Source: Acetobacterium sp. (GTDB taxonomy: Bacteria > Bacillota > Clostridia > Eubacteriales > Eubacteriaceae). Taken from it: a stretch of 5,640 nt of DNA. Below are positions 1-5,640 of the stretch, piece by piece (position 1 is the stretch's first letter; each line of letters starts with the position of its first letter). Position numbers and translations under genes: made by a program. The stretch spans positions 1 to 5,640 of the forward strand of contig JAKLQL010000506.1 of the NCBI GenBank assembly GCA_022013395.1, given 5' to 3'. The notes beneath the pieces are model-generated. The model searched no databases and had not been told where the DNA came from. It was given only the letters and a program-made list of their open reading frames with translations.

Positions 1-470
1 AAGACGGTATTCTGAAAAATAACATGGGGAATGGTCATATGGCCTTTATTGCCCGAGATGATTGCGCCGAGGCCGCTGCTTGTGCCGCCGCTGGTGCTGG
101 CGAGAATAATAAGATCTACGATATCAGCGGACCGGAAGCGATTACGATTGCTGATTTTTGTCAAATTGGCAGTGAGGTGACCGGTAAAAAAGTCAGCTAT
201 ACTGAAATCAGTGATGACGAGATGTATGCCTTTTTTGACGCCATCGGGGTTCCCCGAAGCACTGAAGGGGAGTGGGCTGAAGCGGCCAAAAATTTTCCTT
301 TCTGCTCCGATGGGATGGTAACCTTTGGCCGGGCCCTCCGGCTGGAACAGATGAACGCTTGCTCCAACGATTTTGAAATGCTCACTGGCAGAAAACCTTT
401 GTCCGTCCGGGAAATCTTCCAGGATCTGGAAAATCATCGGATCGGCAGCCGAACCTCAACTGAAGTTTGA
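1..470 (+). CDS. NmrA-like / SDR-family NAD(P)-binding oxidoreductase, C-terminal part (5' end outside window)
   Basis: The frame is open from the first bases of the window (first full codon at 3) to a TGA at 468-470. The Met at 24 is therefore probably internal, and the gene starts upstream of the window. The visible part is about 155 residues, roughly half of a typical 280-300 residue NmrA-like protein. It shows the usual C-terminal landmarks of atypical SDRs such as NmrA and the quinone oxidoreductase QOR2/YtfG: a G-N-G-H-M-A-F-I-A-R-D-D segment before a helix, a K-I-Y-D-I-S-G-P-E-A-I-T strand-turn, and a late L-T-G-R-K-P-L-S-V-R-E-I-F motif. The Rossmann nucleotide-binding glycines would be in the missing N-terminal half, so cofactor preference cannot be judged. 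Family knowledge suggests a soluble NAD(P)H-dependent reductase or a redox-sensing protein; the substrate is unknown. It is convergent with the PucR-type gene and is followed by a fold-back element and an intrinsic terminator. Confidence 0.8.
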   Translation, partial: DGILKNNMGNGHMAFIARDDCAEAAACAAAGAGENNKIYDISGPEAITIADFCQIGSEVTGKKVSYTEISDDEMYAFFDAIGVPRSTEGEWAEAAKNFPFCSDGMVTFGRALRLEQMNACSNDFEMLTGRKPLSVREIFQDLENHRIGSRTSTEV

Positions 471-482
471 AAAAATAAGCAC

Positions 483-593
483 TAACGTAGTACTGACAAT
501 TATTAATCAAGTTGTTTGCATCGGGGCGAACTTGGCGTAGCCTGTCCGAGACCGCAGCATGCAACTGATTAAAAATTGGTCGGTACAGGGTTA
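483..593 (+). repeat. Large imperfect inverted repeat / structured RNA candidate
   Basis: Most of the space between the NADP-binding protein stop codon and its terminator folds back on itself. From outside in: 483-486 pairs with 590-593. Then 490-497 pairs with 579-586 (one G-U). Then 498-501 pairs with 574-577, 503-509 with 566-572, 511-513 with 563-565, and 518-521 with 559-562. The apex is 526-528 with 553-555 and 531-535 with 546-550 (one G-U), closing a 10-base loop. That is about 39 base pairs with small bulges and internal loops. The two G-U pairs only work in the + strand transcript. It may be a MITE- or REP-like palindromic element, or a structured 3' UTR or small RNA ending at the terminator at 641. 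The pairing was worked out by hand; no known RNA family was recognised. Confidence 0.55.
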
Positions 594-606
594 ATCGACA
601 ACCTGG

Positions 607-641
607 CAGCATCATCCAAATATTGGAGATGCTGTTTTTTT
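607..641 (+). terminator. Rho-independent terminator downstream of the NmrA-like gene
   Basis: CAGCATC at 607-613 pairs with GATGCTG at 628-634. After a single unpaired A at 614, TCCA (615-618) pairs with TGGA (624-627), closing the five-base loop AATAT. Seven T residues follow at 635-641. This is a strong + strand intrinsic terminator for the gene ending at 470. It has no T-run in the opposite direction, so it should not stop transcripts of the convergent PucR-type gene. Confidence 0.85.
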
Positions 642-689
642 CATTGCCTTTTTTTGCTTGCGTCGATTTGTTTGCGTGCATGTGATTGC

Positions 690-2213
690 TTATTGCGGCA
701 CTGCTCTTAGCAGGATCCCGCAGGACAGGAACAATTGAAACATGGTGTCGTCCCGGAGCGTTTCATAATTCAGGCCCGTGAGTTTCTGGATGTTTTTTAA
801 CCGGTAGACCACGGTATGACGATGGATATTAAGCGAATCAGCCGCAGCGGTAATGTTTTTACCATTGGTGATATAAGCTCTGAGACATAAAAGCAACTCA
901 TGGGTATAAGGATCTTGCTGATTTAAGCTTTTCAGTTGGGGGACAATCAGCACATCGAGTTTGGTGTTGCGATCAAGAACGGTCAAAATATAGTCCGCAT
1001 AAATATCATTAAAATTGATGATCTCAAAAGTAGTATCGTTGGCATATTCATTGGCTATCTGACATTGCAAATAGGACAGATTGAGTTGATAGATATCGCT
1101 AAAAACCATACTCTTCGTCGCCTTGAATTCGCTTTTGGCCAGGAAATCCTGGATTTGATCCTGGAATTGTTTTTTGTTTTCAGGATCGATGTTGTAATCA
1201 TAGACAAGAACCAATGATTCATAAGAAAAAATCATCCCATCTTTAAATAACTTGGATAATTGATTGAAGTAGCCCTGGGTGCTAAGGTTGGAATCAAGAA
1301 TTTTTCCGGAAGGACTGAAGCACCATAAAGAATAAGGTTCATCAATCTTTCGGCCTTTTAGTCCCAAATGATGGGACAAGATACTGGGATCTACATATTG
1401 CTCTTTAATTAAACGGTAGAGATACCAGGGGGTTTCCAGATTTTTGCAAAATTCGTCATTCACTTTTAAAGCATTTTCGATTATTTGCTGAGCCAGACAC
1501 AGGTTGGCATATTCTGACCGTGTCAGCGGACTGATCAACTCGGTCATGGCCAGTGAGCCAAATAGCTGTCCATTGACATGAATCGGCGCAATCAGGCGTT
1601 TGATATTTCCAAAAGTATCCGGGGACTGATAGTAAAAGGGCTGGCGCTGGGTTTTAAACTTTTCACTGAGATTGATACTGTCAACTTCTTTCAATGAAAA
1701 GCCTTTTTCCAGAACATGGGCCCAGATCGCATCCAACTTATCCAGATCCATGTTACTGGTGCGCATTAGCAATCCCTGAGAATCGTCAAATAATGCCGCC
1801 GGGTTTTTAAGATAAAAGCAGGCTTCATCAAAAATTGTCTGTAAGGTGTGGCCGTTAAAAATTGCTGCGTTGAGGCGTTCCAGCCATTGATGATAGCGGT
1901 CAAAAATCGCCTGAACCGCTTCGAATAGCTCGCCAACATCGGTTTGAGTAGGGGTAATGATCACTGACCAATGAGGGTCGAGTAATGTTTCATCAACCGG
2001 ACCTTGACAGATGAACGACAATGGCGTTGGTGATTGCAGCTGAGCCAGTCGTTTTGCATCGCTGAGATAGAGCAACTCTTCATTCAAGTCATGGCCGTTA
2101 TCGGTGCGACAAAAGCGGACTCCGGTGAGGTTTAATTGAATGGTTCTGCCCGAAATTAACCTGGCCTCTGGACAGATGAGTTGTTCAAATATAATATCAA
2201 TACTCAGTTTCAT
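690..2213 (-). CDS. PucR/CdaR-family transcriptional regulator
   Basis: This is a complete 507-residue protein, starting at ATG 2213-2211 and ending with TAA at 692-690. The start is backed by AAAAGGAG six bases upstream. The C-terminal ~68 residues (440-507) form the PucR-type helix-turn-helix (HTH_30): N-G-K-N-I-T-A-A-A-D-S-L-N-I-H-R-H-T-V-V-Y-R-L-K-N-I, with the conserved H-R-H-T-V-x-Y-R-L recognition helix, then L-T-G-L-N-Y and a closing helix. The middle part (about 115-260) looks like a GAF-type ligand-sensing region, with A-P-I-H-V-N-G-Q-L-F-G-S-L-A near its end; the part before the HTH resembles the CdaR GGDEF-like region. No signal peptide or membrane segment is seen. PucR-family proteins usually activate nearby catabolic genes in response to a small-molecule inducer. 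Being divergent from the GcvT-fold gene, with shared promoters, makes that gene the likely target, and autoregulation is plausible. The ligand cannot be read from sequence. No clear intrinsic terminator follows its stop. Confidence 0.9.
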   Translation of the reverse strand: MKLSIDIIFEQLICPEARLISGRTIQLNLTGVRFCRTDNGHDLNEELLYLSDAKRLAQLQSPTPLSFICQGPVDETLLDPHWSVIITPTQTDVGELFEAVQAIFDRYHQWLERLNAAIFNGHTLQTIFDEACFYLKNPAALFDDSQGLLMRTSNMDLDKLDAIWAHVLEKGFSLKEVDSINLSEKFKTQRQPFYYQSPDTFGNIKRLIAPIHVNGQLFGSLAMTELISPLTRSEYANLCLAQQIIENALKVNDEFCKNLETPWYLYRLIKEQYVDPSILSHHLGLKGRKIDEPYSLWCFSPSGKILDSNLSTQGYFNQLSKLFKDGMIFSYESLVLVYDYNIDPENKKQFQDQIQDFLAKSEFKATKSMVFSDIYQLNLSYLQCQIANEYANDTTFEIINFNDIYADYILTVLDRNTKLDVLIVPQLKSLNQQDPYTHELLLCLRAYITNGKNITAAADSLNIHRHTVVYRLKNIQKLTGLNYETLRDDTMFQLFLSCGILLRAVPQ

Positions 2214-2219
2214 CAGGAA

Positions 2220-2227
2220 CTCCTTTT
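2220..2227 (-). promoter_or_regulatory. Ribosome binding site of the PucR-type gene
   Basis: On the - strand this reads AAAAGGAG, six bases before the ATG at 2213-2211. It is close to the ideal anti-16S match and fixes the start codon. Confidence 0.85.
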
Positions 2228-2233
2228 GTCTTA

Positions 2234-2248
2234 TACAAAATTGTACAA
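2234..2248. promoter_or_regulatory. Candidate operator: TACAA-AA-TTGTA inverted repeat overlapping TTGTACAA
   Basis: TACAA (2234-2238) and TTGTA (2241-2245) form an inverted repeat with a two-base spacer. The second arm is also the left half of the perfect palindrome TTGTACAA (2241-2248). The site lies within the predicted 5' leader of the PucR-type gene, so binding there could repress that gene. It lies roughly 65-80 bases upstream of the predicted transcription start of the GcvT-fold gene, a position suited to an activator. That the PucR-type protein binds here is inference; the DNA is AT-rich, so chance palindromes are possible. Confidence 0.4.
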
Positions 2249-2267
2249 TAATTATGTTTGTTTTTTT

Positions 2268-2296
2268 ATTATATGGACAATGACTTTAAAGTGCAA
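2268..2296 (-). promoter_or_regulatory. Sigma-A-type promoter of the PucR-type gene
   Basis: Read on the - strand, TTGCAC (2296-2291) is a partial -35 box. It is separated by exactly 17 bases from a perfect TATAAT -10 box (2273-2268). Transcription would start near 2261, giving a leader of about 48 bases before the ATG at 2213. The -35 box lies inside the spacer of the divergent promoter, so the two RNA polymerase sites overlap. Confidence 0.6.
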
Positions 2297-2308
2297 GTTA
2301 AATATAAT
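2280..2308 (+). promoter_or_regulatory. Sigma-A-type promoter of the GcvT-fold gene
   Basis: ATGACT (2280-2285, four of six matches to TTGACA) is followed after 17 bases by a perfect TATAAT (2303-2308). Transcription would start near 2315, leaving a leader of about 55 bases. The weak -35 box fits a promoter that depends on an activator, in keeping with the divergent PucR-type gene. Confidence 0.65.
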
Positions 2309-2355
2309 AGGGGCAAATAAATTTTGAGAAGGATTTCATCATCACTTTTCAATCT

Positions 2356-2362
2356 AAAGGAG
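2356..2362 (+). promoter_or_regulatory. Ribosome binding site of the GcvT-fold gene
   Basis: AAAGGAG is seven bases upstream of the ATG at 2370. This decides the start over the in-frame Met at residue 20 (2427), which has no comparable site before it. Confidence 0.88.
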
Positions 2363-2369
2363 TAATAAA

Positions 2370-3698
2370 ATGTTGAATTCGATTAACAGAGATGCGTTTA
2401 CGTTGTTTAATCAGGGCGGAAATTTGATGCCTTATGAGTATACCGGGTATAAGAATGAGATTTTGGCGTCAAAATCCACTGCCTGGTTTGGGACAATATT
2501 GAACAATTCCCCGATTTACGATGTCACTGGTCCCGATGCTGCCAAATTCCTGACCTCCATTTGCGTCAATAGTTTTTTAAAGATGAAACCCGGCAGTATC
2601 CGGCATGCCATTTTATGCAATGAGCAAGGACTGATTTTGACCGACGGCGTGGTCATGATGATTGAAGAAAATCACTTCAGAACCTACTGGCTTAACCCGG
2701 TGGTGGGCTATTATGTATCCGTTACCGAGATGGATGTTGAAGGGATTGATCTATCGGGCAAAGAATTCTTTTTCCAGCTGGCTGGACCAAAATCTCTGGA
2801 AATTCTGGAACAGGCAGCCCAAAGCGATCTGCACGATATCGCCTTCACCAAACACCGGATGGCAAAAATTGCCGGGGTCGATGTGCGCATTCTCAGATTG
2901 GGCATGGCCGGCACCCTGGGTTATGAAATCCATGGTGATGCAGCTAACACCGAAGCGGTCTATGACTGCATCTGGGAAGTTGCTAAATCTTTTGATGCCA
3001 AAAAGCTGGGTCAGGTTGCCTACACCATGAACCATACTGAAGCCGGCTTCCCCAATATTAATATGCACTATCCGATGCCCTGGTATGAAACCGAAGGATT
3101 GAAAGATTACCTGGCCGATAAACCAATGGAAGGCTTTTTCAATCTAAACAGAATCCTGGTCGGCAGCGTGGGGGCAGATTTAGCGACCCGGTTTGTGACC
3201 CCTTATGATGTCGGTTGGGAATATCTGATCAAGTCTGATCATGATTTCCCGGGAAAAGCAGCACTGGCAGAAATTGCCAAAAATCCGCCCAGAACCATGG
3301 TGACCCTGGAATGGAATCCCGACGATCTGGGCGAAATCTTTTCTTCGCAATTTAGCGGTCAGGACGTTGAACCCTTTGAAACCATGGATGACCGCCCTAT
3401 GGATATGTACTACAATAGTGGTTTTTCGATGTACTTTCATGCGGATAAAGTTTTGGCTGATGGCCATGAAATTGGTATTTCCAGCGGTCGGCTTAACAGC
3501 TATTTTTACCAACGGATGATTTCATTGGCCTTTATCAAGCCGGAATATGCCGTAGAAGGAAAAGTATTGACGATTGTCTGGGGGACACCGGGAAAACCGC
3601 AAAAAGAGATCCGCGTAACCGTTGCCCGGACACCCTATATGAATCTGGAAAACAATAAAGAGATTGATGTGAACGATATTCCCAGATATAACAAATAG
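2370..3698 (+). CDS. GcvT-fold tetrahydrofolate-dependent methyltransferase (LigM/DesA/DmdA-like aminomethyltransferase family)
   Basis: This is a complete 442-residue cytoplasmic protein ending in TAG at 3696-3698. The N-terminal folate-binding part (about 25-290) has Y-D-V-T-G-P-D-A-A (50-58) and L-C-N-E-Q-G-L-I-L-T-D-G-V-V (82-95), where D92 falls in the region of the catalytic Asp of T-protein. It also has G-T-L-G-Y-E-I-H (180-187), matching the T-protein G-E-D-G-F-E motif at its final Glu (E185). The C-terminal barrel (about 300-430) carries G-I-S-S-G-R-L-N-S-Y and I-S-L-A-F-I, typical of GcvT/YgfZ. A His/Tyr/Trp-rich stretch (217-238, N-H-T-E-A-G-F-P) probably lines the active site. True GcvT is about 365 residues and sits with gcvH/gcvP, which are absent here. 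The length is closer to LigM (about 470), which moves an aryl methyl ether methyl group to tetrahydrofolate. Likely role: O-, S- or N-demethylation giving methyl-tetrahydrofolate; the substrate is unknown. It is divergent from, and probably controlled by, the PucR-type regulator. Confidence 0.8.
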   Translation: MLNSINRDAFTLFNQGGNLMPYEYTGYKNEILASKSTAWFGTILNNSPIYDVTGPDAAKFLTSICVNSFLKMKPGSIRHAILCNEQGLILTDGVVMMIEENHFRTYWLNPVVGYYVSVTEMDVEGIDLSGKEFFFQLAGPKSLEILEQAAQSDLHDIAFTKHRMAKIAGVDVRILRLGMAGTLGYEIHGDAANTEAVYDCIWEVAKSFDAKKLGQVAYTMNHTEAGFPNINMHYPMPWYETEGLKDYLADKPMEGFFNLNRILVGSVGADLATRFVTPYDVGWEYLIKSDHDFPGKAALAEIAKNPPRTMVTLEWNPDDLGEIFSSQFSGQDVEPFETMDDRPMDMYYNSGFSMYFHADKVLADGHEIGISSGRLNSYFYQRMISLAFIKPEYAVEGKVLTIVWGTPGKPQKEIRVTVARTPYMNLENNKEIDVNDIPRYNK

Positions 3699-3757
3699 GA
3701 TATCAAAAATAGAAACTCAAAATAGGCTAACCTAATAGACTGCTAAAACCAACATAA

Positions 3758-3816
3758 AAAACTCTGTCATCAACAAAATCAGTTTGATTTTGGTTGAGAC
3801 AGAGTTTTGGTTTTAT
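3758..3816. terminator. Bidirectional intrinsic terminator between convergent genes
   Basis: A 23-bp hairpin with a three-base loop. 3758-3768 (AAAACTCTGTC) pairs with 3798-3808. After an unpaired A at 3769, 3770-3774 pairs with 3793-3797. Then 3775-3781 pairs with 3785-3791, with G3792 bulged. On the + strand the T-rich tail is TTTTGGTTTTATT (3805 onward). On the - strand the complement of 3756-3761 gives six T residues. It can therefore end both the GcvT-fold transcript and the flavin-reductase transcript. Confidence 0.88.
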
Positions 3817-3840
3817 TCAGAGACAGAAATGGATTGATGA

Positions 3841-3867
3841 TTTTTTGAAGGCAAAAGCCTAAAAAAA
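3841..3867. other. A/T-flanked mini-hairpin just after the flavin reductase stop
   Basis: AGGC (3849-3852) and GCCT (3857-3860) close an AAAA loop. They are flanked by six T residues on the left and seven A residues on the right. On the - strand it starts a few bases after the stop codon. Four base pairs is short for a terminator, and the larger hairpin at 3758-3808 is the better one; this may be an auxiliary pause or mRNA 3' end structure. Confidence 0.3.
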
Positions 3868-3870
3868 CAA

Positions 3871-5640
3871 TCAGTATCGGCCAATATCACAGGCTACCTG
3901 ATGGGCGGTGGAGGTTGCATCATAAATATTTTTCGGGGTGACACAGTCGCCAATCTGATAGAATTCCGGGGCACAGACCGAAAGGGCCAGGGCTTCTTGC
4001 TGGAGTGGTTTCTGACCGATGGCATAGATAACGGTATCGGCTGGGATGGTACGGATGCCAACAGCATCTTCCACAGTCAGTCCGGCATCGGTGATTTCCA
4101 GGGCTTTGGTGGAAACACAAAGTTTGATATTAGGGTGACGGGTCAGTTCATCACCTAGCGCCACACCATGAACCAGTGGGAAGCCGCCGGGTAGTTCCAT
4201 TAAGCCGCCCATTCGATTGGAGGTACCTTCAACCGGTGGTGGGGTGGCAATGGTGCCGGGCGCCATTTCCACAATGGTGATGTTACGGCCCAGGCTTGAT
4301 AGGAAGATGGCCAGTTCCAGACCAACCAGTCCGCCGCCCATAATGACGGCATGCTGGCCGACTTGTTCCGGGTGATAATACACATCTTCGGCTCCAATGG
4401 CTTTAGAGCTGTCGATGCCTTTGATGTTGGGAACCAGCGGTCTTGCTCCCATGGCGGCAATGATCACGTCGGGATGGAAGGATTCGGCCAGTTCCGGGGT
4501 GATGGCAGTGTTTAAATGGACTTCAATGGCAGCCCGGGATATTTTTAATGCTTGGCGTTTAAGATAGGTGTCCAGATTTGATTTAAAGGGGATTTTTTCT
4601 TCACAAAGTAGCGCTCCGCCCAGACGATCGGTTTTTTCGCAGAGGATCACCCGGTGTCCCTGTTTGGATGCCGTCAGCGCCGCCTGCATGCCGCCGACAC
4701 CGCCGCCAGCAACCAGCACGGTCTTTTTATGGGCTGGCAATGGAGTGGTCTGACTGGCTTGTTCCCGGCCGATTTCGGGATTGGTGGCACAGTAGAAAAC
4801 GCCGTCGATGGTGCTGTTGGAGAAGCAGTAAAAACAGCGTAGACAGGGATTGATTTCATCAGCCCGACCCAATCGGGCTTTAATTGGCAGATCGGGATCA
4901 GCCAGGGTCTGGCGGCCCAGATTGACGACATCAATCTGACCGGAGGCAATCAGCTCTTCCATCATCTCGGGATCAGTTAAGGCGCCAACCGTACCAACCG
5001 GTGTTTTGACGTGTTTTTTAATTTCAGCGGCATAGGAGGTATTGCAGCCATCGGGCAAAAACATGGTCGGATGGGTTTTCATGGCGGCGGCATCGATTTC
5101 ATGATGGCCCACTGAAACATGAATCATTTCAACTTTGCCATCTAATAGTTGGGCAATTTTAATCCCTTCATCAAGATCGTAACCATCCGGCAGACATTCG
5201 GTGGCACTCATGCGGAATTCGATGGGCATATCCTGGCCGACCCGCTTACGAATGGCTTCAATAACAGCCAGCGGAAAACGCATCCGATTTTCCACCGAAC
5301 CGCCCCACTTGTCAGTTCGTTTATTGTCCCGGGGCGAAAGGAACTGATGCATCTGCCAGCCGTGGCCGCCGTGGAGGGTGATCATATTATAACCACATTG
5401 GCGGGCAAACGAGGCGGCGTCGCAATATTTTTGGATCATCGCATCAATTTGCTCATCCTGCATCGCCCGGATTTCCACCCCATCTTCTCTAATTCCGTCA
5501 ATCGTACCGTAAATAAAGCCGGGATTTTCAGGCATTAAGCCCAGGTTGGCATTCTGGCCAGCATGGCAAAGTTCAATACCGGCTACGGCACCGTGGCGGG
5601 TAATGGCAGTACTGACCCGGGTCAGATTGACCTTTCCGAG
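3871..5640 (-). CDS. 2,4-dienoyl-CoA reductase / NADH:flavin oxidoreductase family (FMN, 4Fe-4S, FAD), 5' end outside window
   Basis: The frame is open from the right edge to TGA at 3873-3871, giving 590 codons less the stop. The Met at 5535 is not the start: 35 family-like residues precede it, including E-L-C-H-A-G-Q. About 60-80 N-terminal residues are missing from the expected 640-670. Numbering from the Met at 5535: an old-yellow-enzyme FMN barrel runs to about 225, with H-G-G-H-G-W (55-60), Q-F-L-S-P, G-G-S-V-E-N-R (78-84) and G-R-Q-T-L-A-D-P. The 4Fe-4S cysteines are C231, C234, C237 and C249. The first dinucleotide fold has G-G-G-V-G-G (277-282) and the second G-G-G-L-V-G (400-405). 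The C-terminal G-D (529-530) is the FAD site. The architecture is that of FadH, BaiCD/BaiH, enoate reductase and trimethylamine dehydrogenase: electrons pass NAD(P)H-FAD-FeS-FMN to an activated double bond, or in reverse for amine dehydrogenases. Trp60 replaces the usual proton-donor Tyr, so the reaction is uncertain. Confidence 0.9.
   Translation of the reverse strand, partial: LGKVNLTRVSTAITRHGAVAGIELCHAGQNANLGLMPENPGFIYGTIDGIREDGVEIRAMQDEQIDAMIQKYCDAASFARQCGYNMITLHGGHGWQMHQFLSPRDNKRTDKWGGSVENRMRFPLAVIEAIRKRVGQDMPIEFRMSATECLPDGYDLDEGIKIAQLLDGKVEMIHVSVGHHEIDAAAMKTHPTMFLPDGCNTSYAAEIKKHVKTPVGTVGALTDPEMMEELIASGQIDVVNLGRQTLADPDLPIKARLGRADEINPCLRCFYCFSNSTIDGVFYCATNPEIGREQASQTTPLPAHKKTVLVAGGGVGGMQAALTASKQGHRVILCEKTDRLGGALLCEEKIPFKSNLDTYLKRQALKISRAAIEVHLNTAITPELAESFHPDVIIAAMGARPLVPNIKGIDSSKAIGAEDVYYHPEQVGQHAVIMGGGLVGLELAIFLSSLGRNITIVEMAPGTIATPPPVEGTSNRMGGLMELPGGFPLVHGVALGDELTRHPNIKLCVSTKALEITDAGLTVEDAVGIRTIPADTVIYAIGQKPLQQEALALSVCAPEFYQIGDCVTPKNIYDATSTAHQVACDIGRY

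Noticed and set aside
470..493. A possible - strand terminator for the PucR-type gene: a six-pair hairpin at 479-493 followed on that strand by TTATTTTTT
   Set aside because: The stem is short, includes a G-U pair, lies about 200 bases past the stop codon and competes with the larger inverted repeat. It was too weak to list as a feature.
503..600. Possible cobalamin or other known riboswitch or tRNA fragment in the 471-606 gap
   Set aside because: I found no B12-box, tRNA T-loop or other recognisable conserved core, and no gene lies directly downstream on the + strand before the terminator.
382..681. A 99-codon open frame on the - strand just after the PucR-type stop
   Set aside because: It has no ribosome binding site, runs through the terminator and the fold-back element, and ends inside the NmrA-like coding region. 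The protein shows no family-like motif.
936..1217. A 93-codon + strand open frame inside the regulator gene
   Set aside because: It is antisense to the PucR-type coding sequence, without a ribosome binding site or family-like features.
2324..2352. A small hairpin in the leader of the GcvT-fold gene (2324-2331 with 2345-2352)
   Set aside because: It has eight pairs with one G-U and a 13-base loop, does not cover the ribosome binding site, and matches no riboswitch known to me.
5149..5538. A 129-codon + strand open frame opposite the flavin reductase
   Set aside because: It is antisense to a strongly conserved FMN-barrel region and its translation has no recognisable motifs, so it is a shadow of the real gene.
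1..5640. CRISPR arrays, insertion sequences, rRNA or tRNA genes
   Set aside because: No regularly spaced repeats, transposase-like frames or conserved RNA gene sequences were seen on either strand.

Overview
The window most resembles a low-to-mid GC anaerobic Firmicute, possibly an acetogen of the Acetobacterium/Eubacteriaceae type. Supporting signs are strong AAAGGAG ribosome binding sites, perfect TATAAT -10 boxes, AT-rich intergenic DNA, intrinsic terminators with T-runs, and a content of iron-sulfur flavin reductase plus folate-dependent methyl transfer. The genus is an inference from style and gene content only.

Layout: (1) positions 1-470 hold the 3' end of an NmrA/SDR-type NAD(P)-binding oxidoreductase gene on the + strand. 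(2) Positions 471-689 are intergenic. They contain a large imperfect inverted repeat (about 483-593) followed by a clear + strand intrinsic terminator (607-641). (3) Positions 690-2213, - strand, encode a complete 507-residue PucR/CdaR-type regulator. (4) Positions 2214-2369 are a compact divergent control region with two overlapping sigma-A-type promoters and a TACAA/TTGTA inverted repeat. (5) Positions 2370-3698, + strand, encode a complete 442-residue GcvT-fold protein of the LigM/DesA/DmdA-like aminomethyltransferase group. (6) Positions 3699-3870 hold a 23-bp bidirectional terminator. (7) Positions 3871-5640, - strand, encode a 2,4-dienoyl-CoA-reductase/trimethylamine-dehydrogenase-type protein (FMN barrel, 4Fe-4S, FAD/NAD(P) domains) whose N-terminus lies beyond the right edge.

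How they may work together: the PucR-type gene and the GcvT-fold gene are divergent and share one control region, so the regulator probably controls the methyltransferase. A stand-alone GcvT-fold protein, with no glycine cleavage H or P genes in view, suggests transfer of a methyl group from an O-, S- or N-methyl compound to tetrahydrofolate. In an acetogen that would feed the methyl branch of the Wood-Ljungdahl pathway without a corrinoid protein. The two flanking oxidoreductases could act on the demethylated product or a related aromatic or enoate compound, but nothing in the sequence fixes the substrate. The most unusual details are the Tyr-to-Trp change at the expected proton-donor position of the flavin reductase and the long fold-back element at 483-593.
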